From contig CAJNDS010002281.1 of the NCBI GenBank assembly GCA_905221605.1, positions 270,001 through 315,000 on the forward strand: a stretch of DNA of 45,000 bases. The letters are read 5' to 3'. Below the pieces are notes generated by a model. The model searched no databases. It was given only the letters and a program-made list of their open reading frames with translations, and was not told where the DNA came from. Of the stretch, positions 25,816 to 34,496 are shown in pieces. Position numbers and translations under genes: made by a program. Positions within the stretch are counted from its first letter, which is position 1. Every line of letters starts with the position of its first letter. The DNA comes from Symbiodinium natans. Lineage: Eukaryota > Sar > Dinophyceae > Suessiales > Symbiodiniaceae.

Positions 25816-25819
25816 GAAA

Positions 25820-25987
25820 CCCTAAACCCTAGACCCTATATAAACCCTAAACCCTAAACCTTAAACCCTAAACCCTAAACCCTAAACCCTAAACCCTAAA
25901 CCCTAAACCCTAAACCCTAAACCCTAAACCCTAAACCCTAAACCCTAAACCCTAAACCCTAAACCCTAAACCCTAAACCCTAAACCC

Positions 25988-26018
<31 letters not shown>
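25820..26018 (-). repeat. C array capped by a run of 28 cytosines
   Basis: About 23 CCCTAAA units end in an uninterrupted C28 (25991-26018). Confidence 0.96.
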
Positions 26019-26032
26019 TCACCGAAAGTCAG

Positions 26033-26086
26033 GCCTCGGCTTGTCTGCGAACGCCGAGCTCTCGAAGGCCAGACTGACTGCGCCAG
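26033..26086 (+). CDS. Candidate exon (LGLSANAELSKARLTAP)
   Basis: Between AAAGTCAG| and CCAG|GTTTAGGG. The reverse strand also has an open frame with splice-like ends, so the strand rests on the neighbours being +. Confidence 0.45.
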
Positions 26087-27010
26087 GTTTAGGGTGTCTG
26101 AGGGTGGTGGCGTTTGGGGTGTTTTGGGGGTGTTTTGGGGGTGTTTTGGGGGTGTTTTGGGGGTGTTTTAGGGTGTTTTAGGGTGTTTTAAGGTTTTGGG
26201 GTGTTTTGGGGTGTTTCAGGATGTTTTAGGGTGTTTTGGATGCTTTTGGGTGTTTTGGGGTTTTTGGGATTCTTGGGGGGTTTTTGGGGTTAGGGGATGT
26301 TAGGATATTCGGGGTCAGGGTTTGGCAATGGCCGGTGTTCAGGTTTGAGCAGTTTAGGGTTCGCGGGGTCTGGGGTTTTGGTTTGAGGTGTTTAGTATTT
26401 TTATTTTCTATTGTTACACATTATGTATATGTACACACACACACATATATATATATATATACACGTATATATATATATATATACATTTGTTTTTTTTTTT
26501 GGCGGGGGGGGGAGGGGGGGGGGGTCGTGAGGTTTCCGGCCAACCGCCATGTCTACTCGGTTTAGGGTTTAGGGTTCGATTTGAGTTTAGGCAATTTGAG
26601 CCGAATACTTAACTCGGGTTCAGGGGAGCTTCTGAAGACCCGGAAGCCCTAAGCTATAGACCCAGAAAGCCTTAGCCCTTAAACCCTAAACCCTAAACCC
26701 TAAACCCTACACCCTGCACCCTAAACCCTAAACCCTAAACCCTAAACCCTAAACCCTAAACCCTAAACCCTAAACCCTAAACCCCAAACCCTAAACCCTA
26801 AACCCTAAACCCTAAACCCTAAACCCTAAACCCTAAGCCCTAAGCCCTAAGCCCTAAACCCTAAGCCCTAAGCCCTAAACCCTAAACCCTAAACCCTAAA
26901 CCCTCCACCCTGCACCCTAAACCCTAAACCCTAAACCCTAAACCCTAAACCCTAAACCCTAAACCCTAAACCCTAAACCCTAAACCCTAAACCCTAAACC
27001 CTAAACCCTA
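26087..27010. other. Long non-coding stretch of simple repeats
   Basis: An 11-bp GGTGTTTTGGG minisatellite (26107-26240), an AC/AT microsatellite (26428-26485), T and G homopolymers (26487-26524), then C arrays (26677-27015). ORFs predicted across it are repeat translations. Confidence 0.7.
26428..26485. repeat. (AC)n(AT)n microsatellite
   Basis: About seven CA and twenty TA dinucleotides. Confidence 0.95.
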
Positions 27011-27015
27011 ACCCT
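26677..27015 (-). repeat. Long C array with CCCTAAG and CCCTGCA interruptions
   Basis: About 48 units in two halves with the same CCCTACACCCTGCA / CCCTCCACCCTGCA marker (26704 and 26900), implying an internal duplication of about 200 bp. Confidence 0.96.
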
Positions 27016-27020
27016 CCAAG

Positions 27021-27090
27021 GCACCACTGGGCAATGCCTTGGATGCTGCGGCCAGCGGAGCTGCCTCCACCGCCGCGGTGGAGCTCAAAG
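27021..27090 (+). CDS. Candidate exon (APLGNALDAAASGAASTAAV)
   Basis: Begins after CCTCCAAG and ends at CTCAAA(G) before GTGCGC. Ala-rich. C array upstream, G block downstream. It joins in frame to 27465 through a shared GGTGC. Not recognised. Confidence 0.6.
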
Positions 27091-27104
27091 GTGCGCTGCT
27101 CAGA

Positions 27105-27400
27105 GGGTTTAGGATTTAGGGTTTAGAGGTTTAGGGTTTAGGGTTTAGGGTTTAGGGTTTAGGGTTCAGCGGGTTTAGAGGTTTAGGGTTTAGGGCTCAG
27201 GGCTGAAAGGATTAGAGGATTAGAGGTTTGGAGGTTTGAGGTTTGGGGTTTCGAGGTTTAGTGTTTTGGGTCTAGGGATTTAGGTTTAGGGCTTAGGGCC
27301 TTAGAGGTCTAGGGCCAGTCTAGGGTTTAGGGTTTAAAGGTTTAGGGCTTAAGGTTTAGGGGTTACGAGGTTTAGAGTTTAGAGGTTTAGGCTTTAGGTG
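27105..27400 (+). repeat. Degenerate G block inside the intron 27091-27464
   Basis: TTTAGGG and TTTAGAGG variants. Confidence 0.85.
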
Positions 27401-27464
27401 ACATGCGGCGCTTGGCTTTAGGCTGCCAGGTTTGGGCTTGAAGGCTGCAGAGTTTAGGGCTCAG

Positions 27465-27560
27465 GGTGCTTTAACACCTGGTGCGGTCGTGACTGAGCTC
27501 ATGGCAAAGCCTAGGAAGCCTGACTTCGCTTGCGTGGGCCCCTGGCAGACAGATTTGAGC
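27465..27560 (+). CDS. Candidate exon (AVVTELMAKPRKPDFACVGP)
   Basis: Thirty-two codons from GGGCTCAG| reading GALTPGAVVTELMAKPRKPD and FACVGPWQTDLS. The end is uncertain. The read-through frame upstream is repeat translation. Confidence 0.6.
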
Positions 27561-27599
27561 AGTTTTTGTTTTAGGGTTTCTTGGGCTCCGTACCTATTC

Positions 27600-28030
27600 T
27601 TAGTAGCCGGATGAGTACACTCTACACTTTTTTTAGTATACTCTAATCCCCTTTCGAACTGACAGTGTGATTTTTTTGGGCCTTGTGAACTCAGCAATTA
27701 CTTCAAAGTAGCGCGACCAGTTGGGCTTCTGTGCTACTTCTGACCCAGGTTGGGATTCTTCTAACCCGAAAAGAAGTGGCCCTGGAAGTACCCTTTTAAC
27801 CTCCAAGACAAAATCTACTATAGGGGCCTTACTAACTAGAGCAAGGTTTTGGGGCCCATTCCAGTTTAAATGAGTTAATAAATAAATAAAGAAAAAACAA
27901 ATCAATATAAATTAATATATAAAAATAGATAAATAATTATATATATATACATATAGAGGACCAGAAGGGAATACCATTAGCTAATTATTCCGACCCTTCA
28001 TTGACCCCTTTTGGGCCCCGTGCCGCGGGA
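27600..28030. other. AT-rich non-coding island with element end
   Basis: 27860-27955 is over 80% A+T (AAATAAATAAATAAAG, ATATATATATACATATAG), in sharp contrast to the window. 27976-28001 matches an end of MITE family E. No exon. Confidence 0.7.
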
Positions 28031-28031
28031 G

Positions 28032-28079
28032 GCATGCTCACGGACGCAGAGGCCTTTTGGCGACTCCGCCAGGCGGATG
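28032..28079 (+). CDS. Candidate exon (MLTDAEAFWRLRQAD)
   Basis: Between GCGGGAG| and GATG|GTTTAGGG; the donor GT belongs to the first telomeric unit. Confidence 0.5.
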
Positions 28080-28499
28080 GTTTAGGGTTTAGGGTTTAGG
28101 GTTTGGGGTTTAGGGTTTAGGGTTTAGGGTTCAGGGGTCAGGGTTTAGGGCTTAGGGGGGCTTAGAGGATTCAAGGGCTGAAGGGGGGGATTTTGAGGGG
28201 ATTTTGGGGGGATTCGGGGGGATTCCGGGCTTAGGCGATCTAGGGGGGAGGGCGTTCGTTTAGGGCAACCCGATACCCGACGCGCCAAAAAACCCTCAAC
28301 CCCGAGGCAGCACCAAACCCTGACCCCGAAACCTCAAACCTTAAACCCAAAAACCCTAATCACTCTAAACCCCTTCACACTCCAACCAACTCCTAGACGC
28401 CCTAAATCCTAAACCCTAAGCCCCAAACATACCCTAAAGCTTAACCAAACCCTTAACCCCAAACAGCAAACAGCCCTACGCCCCAAACCCTTAAACGCG

Positions 28500-28605
28500 A
28501 AGACCCTAAACCCTAAACCCTAAACCCTAAACCCTAAACCCTAAACCCTAAACCCTAAACCCTAAACCCTAAACCCTAAAACCCCTAAACCCTAAACCCT
28601 AAACT
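28500..28605 (-). repeat. Telomeric array, C orientation
   Basis: About 14 units. Confidence 0.95.
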
Positions 28606-28628
28606 CCCTAATCCCTAACACCCTCAAG

Positions 28629-28715
28629 GAGATCCAGCCTCGCCTCGCCTCTTTGGGGCGCCTGGTGGGGCGCAGCTGCTCCCGCAGCCGCGAAAGCCGC
28701 AGCCAGGAGGTCGCC
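28629..28715 (+). CDS. Candidate exon (EIQPRLASLGRLVGRSCSRS)
   Basis: Twenty-nine codons, phase 0 at both ends, between CCCTCAAG|GAG and GCC|GTAGGG. It continues RESRSQEVA. C upstream, G immediately downstream. The Arg/Ser-rich end may be phosphorylated; family unknown. Confidence 0.65.
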
Positions 28716-28716
28716 G

Positions 28717-28835
28717 TAGGGTTTAGGGTTTAGGGTTTAGGGTTTAGGGTTTAGGGTTTAGGGTTTAGGGTTTAGGGTTTAGGGTTTAGGGTTTAGGGTC
28801 TGGGGTTTAGGGTTTAGGGTTTAGGGTTTAGGGTT
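28717..28835 (+). repeat. Telomeric array, G orientation
   Basis: About 17 units. The first unit overlaps the exon donor. Confidence 0.96.
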
Positions 28836-29163
28836 ATTTTGTTGAGGGTCTTTTTAGGTTTCTTTCAGGTTTTTTTGTTTTCCAGGAGTGGTTGGGGCTC
28901 TTCTCAGTTTTTGTTTAAGGTTTTTCAATGTTGAAAGGTTTCTTTAGGTTTTTGGGGGGCTTTAGGGTTCGGGGGTTTTATGGCTTTGGGTCGTGGGGTC
29001 CTGGGGTTTGAGGCGTTTAGAGGTTTAGGGTTCAGGGTTTCTACAAGGTTTAGGGTGTATGGGCTGACAGGTCTTTAGTGAAGGTTTCGGGAGACGTCCA
29101 GATCTAGGGCTGCACCGCGTGCCCCGAGGAAGCATGCTATGATGCACGTATACCCGCTTGCAG

Positions 29164-29221
29164 GAATCTGGGACGGATCTCTGCACAGTCCTACAGACGT
29201 ACAGGGCTCGGGAGTTCGCAT
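29164..29221 (+). CDS. Candidate exon (SGTDLCTVLQTYRAREFA)
   Basis: Between CCCGCTTGCAG| and CAT|GTGAGAAA, one of the best splice-site pairs in the window. In frame after 28629-28715. Confidence 0.65.
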
Positions 29222-29283
29222 GTGAGAAAAGGGAACCCCTGTACTTCCAGTTTACATAGGTAAGAACTATACTCTTAATCCTG

Positions 29284-29428
29284 ATCCCTAAACCCTAAAC
29301 CCTAAACCCTAAACCCTAAACCCTAAACCCTAAACCCTAAACCCTAAACCCTAAACCCTAAACCCTAAACCCTAAACCCTAAACCCTAAACCCTAAACCC
29401 TAAACCCTAAACCCTAAACCCTAAACCT
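29284..29428 (-). repeat. Telomeric array, C orientation
   Basis: About 20 units. Confidence 0.97.
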
Positions 29429-29445
29429 CATTTGCGCTCGGCCAG

Positions 29446-29502
29446 GAGGCGGCTGCAGCATGGGAACTGCGAAGCACGGAGTTCGAGGCGGCATCTTCCC
29501 TT
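29446..29502 (+). CDS. Candidate exon (EAAAAWELRSTEFEAASSL)
   Basis: It follows GCTCGGCCAG; helical and acidic. The donor is uncertain. C array upstream, G array downstream. Confidence 0.5.
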
Positions 29503-29528
29503 AGTGGCTTAGTGTTTGTTCTGAGTGT

Positions 29529-29664
29529 AGTTTAGGGTTTAGGGTTTAGGGTTTAGGGTTTAGGGTTTAGGGTTTAGGGTTTAGGGTTTAGGGTTTAGGG
29601 TTTAGGGCTCAGGGTTTAGGGTTTAGGGTTTAGGGCTTAGGGTTTAGGGTTTAGGGTTTAGGGT
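29529..29664 (+). repeat. Telomeric array, G orientation
   Basis: About 19 units. Confidence 0.96.
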
Positions 29665-29784
29665 GCCCGACACAGTCCCTGGAAAGGGGTAGACAGAGAC
29701 ATGTACACATGTAGATAGGGTACCTGAATCCTTCATCTCCGATGAAGAACTAGCAAGCTCTATTTTTGAGGTTTTTGTGTGTTG

Positions 29785-29831
29785 CACAGAGTCGTGCTTG
29801 GTGATCACCAGTTCAAATGTCTGCTGTTCTC
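29785..29831 (+). CDS. Weak candidate exon (SCLVITSSNVCCSQ)
   Basis: After TTGTGTGTTGCACAG, ending CAA|GTGCATC. Low support. Confidence 0.25.
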
Positions 29832-30076
29832 AAGTGCATCCACTAAGAGCATTGCGCACGACGAGTGCGCCTGAAAAGTCCGCTCGACGGCTCCTGCTAT
29901 TCACACCTAGAAAAGTACTACATAAAACCCTTTCAGCCCAAGAAGCTAGAACTCAAGCCCTATAAGCCCTGGAAGCCTTGATTAAAGCCTTGTATTTCCC
30001 TATGCTAGGAGCCTCCACCCCAAACTACAAAGCCTAAATGCCCGAAGCACCGTAAGCCGTGAAATCTAAGGGAAGC

Positions 30077-30150
30077 AACATGGTCCCTCACTGTGGTTCC
30101 TTACCTTCTTTAGTTCGAGGGTTTAAGGCACCATGCAACTTCGCTACTCT
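30077..30150. mobile_element. Inverted-repeat element family B, diverged copy
   Basis: AACATGGTCCCTCACTGTGG ... GGCACCATGCAACTTCGCTA, resembling 33504-33626. Confidence 0.5.
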
Positions 30151-30288
30151 GAAAGCCCTAAACCCTACACCCTGAACCCTAAACCCTAAACCCTAAACCC
30201 CAAACCCTAAACCCTAAACCCTAAGCCCTAGACCCTAAATCCTAATCCCTACACCTTAAATCCTAAACCCTAAACCCCTAACCTGCAG

Positions 30289-30373
30289 GAGCGTGTCGCC
30301 AAGCTTGAGTTTGAGCTTGGGCGCGTGGCGGTCGCGGAGCAGCGGCGGACCAACGTGGTGTTGCCGGAACCTG
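30289..30373 (+). CDS. Candidate coiled-coil exon (ERVAKLEFELGRVAVAEQRR)
   Basis: Begins after AACCTGCAG| and ends CCTG|GTCCAAG. A heptad-like helix followed by TNVVLPEP. Strong coding signal; family unknown. Confidence 0.65.
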
Positions 30374-30391
30374 GTCCAAGTTACAGTGAAC

Positions 30392-30545
30392 CCTAAAACC
30401 CAAGCCCTAAACCCTAAACCCTAAACCCTAAACCCTAAACCCTAAACCCTAAACCCTAAACCCTAAACCCTAAACCCTAAACCCTAAACCCTAAGCCCTA
30501 AGCCCTAAGCCCTAAACCCTAAACCCTAAACCCTAAACCCTAAGC
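30392..30545 (-). repeat. Telomeric array, C orientation
   Basis: About 21 units with three CCCTAAG. Confidence 0.96.
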
Positions 30546-30559
30546 CAGGGTTTAGGCTT

Positions 30560-30635
30560 GAGCTGTTTAGGGGCCCGAAGCTGTGCCTTCACATGGCAAG
30601 CCCCACTTCGCGCCTTTACCCTCGGAACGCTTAGG
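30560..30635 (+). CDS. Weak candidate exon between C and G arrays
   Basis: Two open frames (EAVPSHGKPHFAPLPSERL or FTWQAPLRAFTLG); splice sites unclear. Confidence 0.3.
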
Positions 30636-30969
30636 GGTTCAGGGTTCAGGGTTCAGGGTTCAGGGTTTAGGGTTTAGGGTTTAGGGTTTAGGGTTTAGGG
30701 TTTAGGGTTTAGGTTCCCTAAAACCTAAACCCAACGGCCACAACAGTGTTCTGGCAGCTTCCAGCCCTGTTTGCCAAAGCTTCTGTGTGTTTTGTTTCTC
30801 CGGCGGAGGACCCGAACCCCTCAAGACCCCTCAACCTCAAGCCCCCAAGGCCCTCAACCCCAAACCCCCCCCCCCGCCCAAAAAAACAAATTGGTTTTCT
30901 ACACAAGGTTTTTTTGACAGGATTTACCCCCAGACCCTAGTCCGGAAGCTCTACCCAAGACCGCAAGCC

Positions 30970-31470
30970 CCAAAGCCCTAAACCCAAAACCCGACAAACA
31001 CCAAACTCTAAACTCGACCCCCCCAAAACACCCTAAACCCCAAACCGCTAAACCCCTGAAACCCCAACCCCAACCCCCTCCCCCCCCCCCCCCCCCAACC
31101 TCCCCCTAAACCCCCTAGACCCCAGATCCTAAACCCTAAACCCCAAACCCTAAACCCAAACCCTAAACCCTAAACCCTAAACCCCAAACCCGAAACTCCC
31201 AACCCTGAATCCTAAACCCTAAGCCCCAAACCCTGAACCCTAAACCCTAAACCCCCAACCCTAAACCCCAAACCCTAGACCCTACGTAAAACTCCAAACC
31301 CTATACCCTAAAAACCCCAAACCCCAAGCCTAAACCCCAAACCCTCCCAAACCCTATACCCTAAAAACCTCAAACCCTAAACCCTAAACCCCAAGCCCTA
31401 AACCCCAAACTCTAAGCCCTAAACCCCAAACCCTAAACCCCAAACCCTAAACCCTAAACCCTAAACCCCA
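30970..31470 (-). repeat. Degenerate C block with CCCCAAA mixtures
   Basis: About 500 bp of decayed CCCTAAA/CCCCAAA with a C run (31078-31096). It ends CCCTAAACCCCAG, the acceptor of the next exon. Confidence 0.9.
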
Positions 31471-31471
31471 G

Positions 31472-31547
31472 GCGCTGGGCCGCGGCGCTGCCGCGGCGCC
31501 CGAGGTGCCGGAGACCCCCGAGTCCTCGGAAGCCGAGGCTGCCTCTG
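31472..31547 (+). CDS. Candidate exon (APEVPETPESSEAEAAS)
   Basis: Between CCCCAG| and CTG|GTTTTG. An acidic, Pro/Glu/Ala-rich linker-like segment after ALGRGAAA. Phase 1 exit fits the phase 1 entry of 31756. Confidence 0.6.
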
Positions 31548-31564
31548 GTTTTGTTGCTTATATT

Positions 31565-31685
31565 CTGGGGTTCAGGGTTCAGGGTTTAGGGTTTAGGGTT
31601 TAGGGTTTAGGGTTTAGGGTTTAGGGTTTGGGGTTTAGGGTTTAGGGTTTAGGGTTTGGGGGTTAAGGGTTTAGGGTTTAGGGCC
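31565..31685 (+). repeat. Telomeric array, G orientation
   Basis: About 17 units. Confidence 0.95.
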
Positions 31686-31755
31686 AATCTTTTTGCTTTG
31701 GTCTCAAATTTCCTTTATTTCTTGAGTGGTAGATACCTCCTTTTGTCGTTTTCAG

Positions 31756-31799
31756 TGCGGGAAGTACTGAATGCCTGTCTGTTCCGCTGCAAGATCTAA
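31756..31799 (+). CDS. Candidate exon (VREVLNACLFRCK)
   Basis: The textbook acceptor CTCCTTTTGTCGTTTTCAG precedes it. In frame with 31472-31547 (Val codon G|TG). Stops at TAA 31797-31799 or splices just before. Confidence 0.5.
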
Positions 31800-31949
31800 A
31801 CCCTTAAGCCCTCAAAGTCTTAATCCCTTAAACCCTTATACCCTTTGATCCCTGAAATCCTTAAACCCTTAAGCCCTGAAGCCCTTAGACCCTTAAACCG
31901 TTTAAACCCTTAAAGCCCGTAAACCCGTTCAGTTTCCTTTCAGGAAGGA

Positions 31950-32025
31950 AACCCTAAACCCTAAACCCTAAACCCTAAACCCTAAACCCTAAACCCTAAA
32001 CCCTAAACCCTAAGCCCTAAGCCTT
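31950..32025 (-). repeat. Telomeric array, C orientation
   Basis: About 11 units. Confidence 0.95.
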
Positions 32026-32037
32026 AAGACTCCTTCC

Positions 32038-32106
32038 CAGGCTTTCGTGTCCGCCCTACGGCGGCGCCGGCTGGAGGCCGGCGCCAAAGCCGAGGCGAGG
32101 GCGTAG
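32038..32106 (+). CDS. Candidate terminal exon (AFVSALRRRRLEAGAKAEAR)
   Basis: After CCTTCCCAG|, 22 codons of a basic helix and TAG (32104-32106). A GCT shared with 31785-31787 (CCGCTGC) would instead imply another frame, so the join is unresolved. Confidence 0.5.
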   Translation, partial: QAFVSALRRRRLEAGAKAEARA

Positions 32107-32550
32107 GGCCCTGTAGAGCTCCTCCTGAAGGGTTTGAAAAGGGTCTCAAACGGTGTTAAGGGGTTGAAAAGGGTTTAGGAAATTCAGCTCCTCCTGAAGG
32201 AATTTAAATAAAAGGGACGAAAAGGGTCTGAGTCGGTTTGAAAGGAATTTAAACGCAACCAAAAGGGTCTAAAACGTTTTGAAAGGGCTTTAAACGGTTT
32301 TTTTGTTTGTTTAGTTTTTTTGTTCAGGGTTTTAAGGGTTTGTGGGGTGATTAAAGGCTGAAGGGCTTCAGGGGTTTAAATGGTTTAAAAGGGGTTCAAT
32401 GGTCTAAAGGGTTTAGACTTTGGGGTTTGGGGTTTAGGGCTTGGGGTTCAAAGGGTTTAGGTCTCATGCTTGATGGTTTAAAGGGTGCAGGGTTCAGGGT
32501 TTACAGGGTTTCAGTGACCTTGCAAACATGTGGAGCCCTCTAAAAGTGCT
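32107..32550. other. Non-coding, degenerate TTTGAAAAGGG repeats
   Basis: The 15-mer AGCTCCTCCTGAAGG occurs at 32117 and 32188; between and after are decayed GGTTTGAAAAGGGTCT words. No exon. Confidence 0.6.
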
Positions 32551-32553
32551 AAG

Positions 32554-32628
32554 TATGAACACCACCCTGGAATCGGAAGATCTGGGCAGTTGCTTCCGAT
32601 CTTTGAGGCAGCAAACGGACCGGACTAG
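32554..32628 (+). CDS. Candidate exon (MNTTLESEDLGSCFRSLRQQ)
   Basis: A frame from ATG 32555 (after GCTAAG) to ACTAG|GGTTTA. Possibly the first exon of the GHKL ATPase gene downstream, but the join is not shown. Confidence 0.35.
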   Translation, partial: YEHHPGIGRSGQLLPIFEAANGPD

Positions 32629-32777
32629 GGTTTACGGTCTTATTTGTGGGTGTTCATGGGGTTAGGTTTCGTTTAGGGTGCTGGCTTTAGATGCTGAGCG
32701 CTAAGGGGCTGAGAGGTTTAGGAGTTTAGTGTTCTGAGCACTCTGAGGCCCTAAAGTGCCCCCCAAAGCTCCGACAC

Positions 32778-32915
32778 AGTCTGAGGGTAGTTGCATGGTC
32801 CCCTAAACCCTAAACCCTAAACCCTAAACCCTAAACCCTAAACCCTAAACCCTAAACCCTAAACCCTAAACCCTAAACCCTAAACCCTAAACCCTAAACC
32901 CTAAACCCTAAACCC
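32778..32915. repeat. Half of a family B element continuing into a C array
   Basis: CAGTCTGAGGGTAGTTGCAT then GGTCCC matches the left end of 33504-33626, then changes directly to about 16 CCCTAAA units; the right end is absent. Confidence 0.8.
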
Positions 32916-33144
32916 TTGGACACAGGCAACCCCCAACCGCGTACACAGACCGTACTCTCCTCGCGATCAGTTCCTTTTTTGTTGTTTGGAAGTAGGGCCC
33001 TACTCCTATGAACCCTAAACCCTAAAGCCCAAGCCCCCAAACCGAAAAACCCGAAGCCCTAGACCCTAAACCCTAAACCCTAAACCCTAAACCCTAAACC
33101 CTAAACCTTAAACCCTAAAGCCTGAACCCTACCAAGAAGTCTAG

Positions 33145-34496
33145 AATGGAGGCTCTGCGGCTGGCCCTTGGGCGCGCGGTCGCTCGCCTGGCTGAGGAGC
33201 CGTAGGGAAGTCTTCGGGTTTAGGGTTTAGGGTTGAGGGTTTAGGGTTTGGGGTTAGGGTTTAGGGTTTAGCGTGTAGGGTTTAGGGTTTAGGGTTGTTT
33301 GTTTGGGAGGGGGGGGGGGGTCTGAATTTAGGGTTTTGTAGGGCTTTCAGGATTTCAGGGTGTTGGTGTTTAGGGGTTTGGATCAGGGCTGAAGGTTTGC
33401 TGCGCTTTTTGGGGTGCGCGGCACCTTTGCCGTATGCAACGACCATGGCTACTCCAAGTCTGCTGAACCACTAAGCCCCTGCTCCCTACAAACTGTAAAC
33501 GCAGTCTGGGGGTAGTTTCATGGTCCCTTAGTACGGTCCCCTACCTGCTGTAAACGGTTCTGAAGTATGGCCCCTAGGGCCCACCTCAGGGCCCGTATCT
33601 AGGGGCCATGTAACTACCCTGAGACACAAGAGCAATGCGGCGTTAGGTGGCTCGATCTGTAGGCTTGTGCCGAGACTTTGTAACCTTGAAGCCTGAAGCC
33701 TTTCCACCCCTACGAGTGTACAGCCGCATGGGGGGGTTAGTGCCAAGCATTGTTAGACCGAACTTGCAATGTACTCACAATAGTCTAGGTCGCCGAGTCT
33801 GGCAAAGTTCAAATCAACCCCCACATCGTGTCATGCAGGACCTGTACGCCATGGAGAGCCACTTCATCTACGACACGTGGCTGTTTTTTTTGCGATTCGT
33901 GACCCAAAGCGCCCAACACCCCCTTTAGCTAACGAAGGGACCTGAAAATCGAAATGCTAACCCGAAACCCTAAATCCTAAACGCCAAGTATTGGAAGGCC
34001 CCTGGGGTTTCATGGATCAAAGTCGGGGGCGCTCTTTCTTGTGTTTCTGCTTATTGATATGGGGGGTTTCCGAATTTAGGGTTTCCTTCTTGGGGCCCTT
34101 ATGATACGGGAATCCTACTATTTGAGATCTATATATTGTACAAATCTAAGTTGTCTCACCTTCATATTATTCACGAAAAGGGGGTTAGAGGGCCCAAGAA
34201 AAAGGAACAAGGGCCGAAAACAAAGGGAATAAGGGCACTGTTTTTGGTTAAAAAGGGGTTTTTGAGGGAACCTAAACCCTAAAACAACGGGAATAAGGGC
34301 CTACTCTTCTCACGTTGAAGCAATTTGTCCGCTAGGGCATGCAGCACCCACAGGGGTTTAGAAGGTCAGGGGCCAGAATCCCTAAACCCTAATCCTGAAC
34401 CCTAAACCCCAAACCCTGAACCCTAAGCATGATCAGGAGTTGGTTCAAAATGCGGATGACAACAAGTACCCTGAGGATGAGGCCGGCGCAGTTCGC
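33145..34496 (+). CDS. GHKL ATPase exons 1-3: N-box
   Basis: ATG at 33146, MEALRLALGRAVARLAE, then a GA donor; the next two exons begin GAC and GAG after CAG. The spliced sequence passes through DLYAMESHFIY into ELVQNADDNKYPEDE, with the Mg/ATP-coordinating Glu and Asn of the N-box. Direct GA repeats mark both joins. Confidence 0.85.

Noticed and set aside
26236-26612. ORFs across the microsatellite
   Set aside because: Tyr/Ile/His runs are translations of (AT)n/(AC)n.
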